A stretch of 43,069 bases of DNA from Amycolatopsis sp. A133 (lineage in GTDB: Bacteria; Actinomycetota; Actinomycetes; Mycobacteriales; Pseudonocardiaceae): contig NZ_JAVHJU010000041.1 in the NCBI RefSeq assembly GCF_031082405.1, positions 128,310 through 171,378 on the forward strand. The letters are read 5' to 3'. This document shows, one piece after another, positions 42,746 to 43,069 of the stretch; the first letter of the stretch is position 1; the number at the start of each line of letters is the position of its first letter. A program made the translations under genes and the position numbers. Under the pieces are notes generated by a model that saw only the letters and a program-made list of their open reading frames with translations, did not search any database and had not been told where the DNA came from.

Positions 42746-43019
42746 GTCGTTTCATGAAATCTGCCATAGATTCCTTGAAGGCAGACATCGAGAACTCTCC
42801 TCGCTGAATGACCGTAACACCGCGTTCGCCGTCGTACCAGCCGACTCCGCCGTTGCGGAGTGGCGCACCGTCCGACCTTCCGGCGAATCCGTCGAGGTAG
42901 TCAGCCAGAGCGTCATCGGACATCTCGAACCGATGGTTCAGCGGCTTGCCGTTCTTGACTTCTTTCTCCGCTTCTTCGCGGATATGCAAGACGGGTCTGC
43001 TGCACCGATAGGTGACAGT
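42738..43019 (-). CDS. C-terminal part of an unknown protein, possibly toxin-like
   Basis: The frame ending at 42738 reads HIREEAEKEVKNGKPLNHRF, EMSDDALADYLDGFAGRSDG, GVGWYDGERGVTVIQRGEFS and MSAFKESMADFMKRRG. An in-frame TGA at about 43020-43022 limits it on the left of its own reading direction, and the only starts are a TTG at 42989 and an internal ATG (FEM), neither with a good ribosome-binding site. So it may be the end of a longer protein broken by a frameshift. The compact Trp/Tyr/Gly-rich end and the overlapping small downstream gene recall polymorphic-toxin C termini with immunity genes; this is only a contextual guess. Confidence 0.4.
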   Translation of the reverse strand, partial: TVTYRCSRPVLHIREEAEKEVKNGKPLNHRFEMSDDALADYLDGFAGRSDGAPLRNGGVGWYDGERGVTVIQRGEFSMSAFKESMADFMKRRG

Positions 43020-43069
43020 TCAGTCACGCGGCCTGACTGGCCGGTGAGGTCATGATGGTCTCGTACTCA

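Overview
The window reads as chromosomal DNA of a high-GC, Gram-positive actinomycete, probably of the Pseudonocardiaceae/Amycolatopsis type. This is inferred from strong G/C preference at third codon positions, frequent GTG starts, many GTGA/ATGA stop-start overlaps, Ala-rich signal peptides, an actinobacterial ImuA'-like remnant and a DUF6230/DUF6114 pair. No rRNA, tRNA, CRISPR array or intact transposase was seen.

Region 1 (1-7.8 kb, all minus strand) is a secreted plant-polysaccharide locus. A tight four-gene operon, in transcription order, encodes a CE12 rhamnogalacturonan acetylesterase, a CE2-type SGNH esterase, a PL11 rhamnogalacturonan lyase, and a cutinase/PET-hydrolase-type serine hydrolase carrying a C-terminal ricin-type (CBM13) lectin. 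A secreted SBP56/methanethiol-oxidase-like beta-propeller gene lies upstream, separated from the operon by a perfect 24-bp inverted repeat. A partial hypothetical gene fills the left edge.

Region 2 (7.8-17.7 kb) is a decayed, rearranged zone. It holds frameshifted or truncated pieces of a PEBP (YbhB/YbcL) protein, a P-loop regulator ATPase, a GNAT protein, a cyclase/FAH chimera, a flavin monooxygenase, a GGDEF domain and ImuA'. Apparently intact genes are mixed in: an ACMSD-like amidohydrolase, a tandem dimeric alpha/beta-barrel protein, a second GNAT paralogue, a small membrane protein, a small secreted protein and a possible D27-like protein. The monooxygenase, amidohydrolase and cyclase pieces keep their coupled operon spacing, so a former aromatic-degradation operon is likely.

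Region 3 (17.9-42 kb, mostly plus strand) is the main interest: a large, compact PUFA-synthase-like (Pfa / secondary-lipid synthase) cluster with an unusual layout. In order it encodes PfaD-type enoyl reductase; KS-AT-ACP with only one ACP; KR plus PKS-type dehydratase; a 2095-residue KS-CLF-AT-(FabA-like hotdog x4) megasynthase; an alpha/beta hydrolase; a PhaC-type Cys acyltransferase; an AtuA-like DUF1446 protein; a convergent single-domain LuxR-type regulator; a second, free-standing four-hotdog dehydratase; DUF6230 and DUF6114 membrane/secreted proteins; and a broken GMC oxidoreductase. Most genes overlap by 4 nt, so they are probably translated as a unit. Together they should build an acyl chain iteratively on a single carrier domain, with the hydrolase and PhaC-like enzyme as candidates for release or transfer, and the membrane-associated genes perhaps placing or exporting the product. 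The product is not predictable from the sequence. No phosphopantetheinyl transferase is present in the window.

Region 4 (42-43.07 kb) has a short gene-poor stretch and two overlapping small minus-strand frames at the right edge that I cannot assign.
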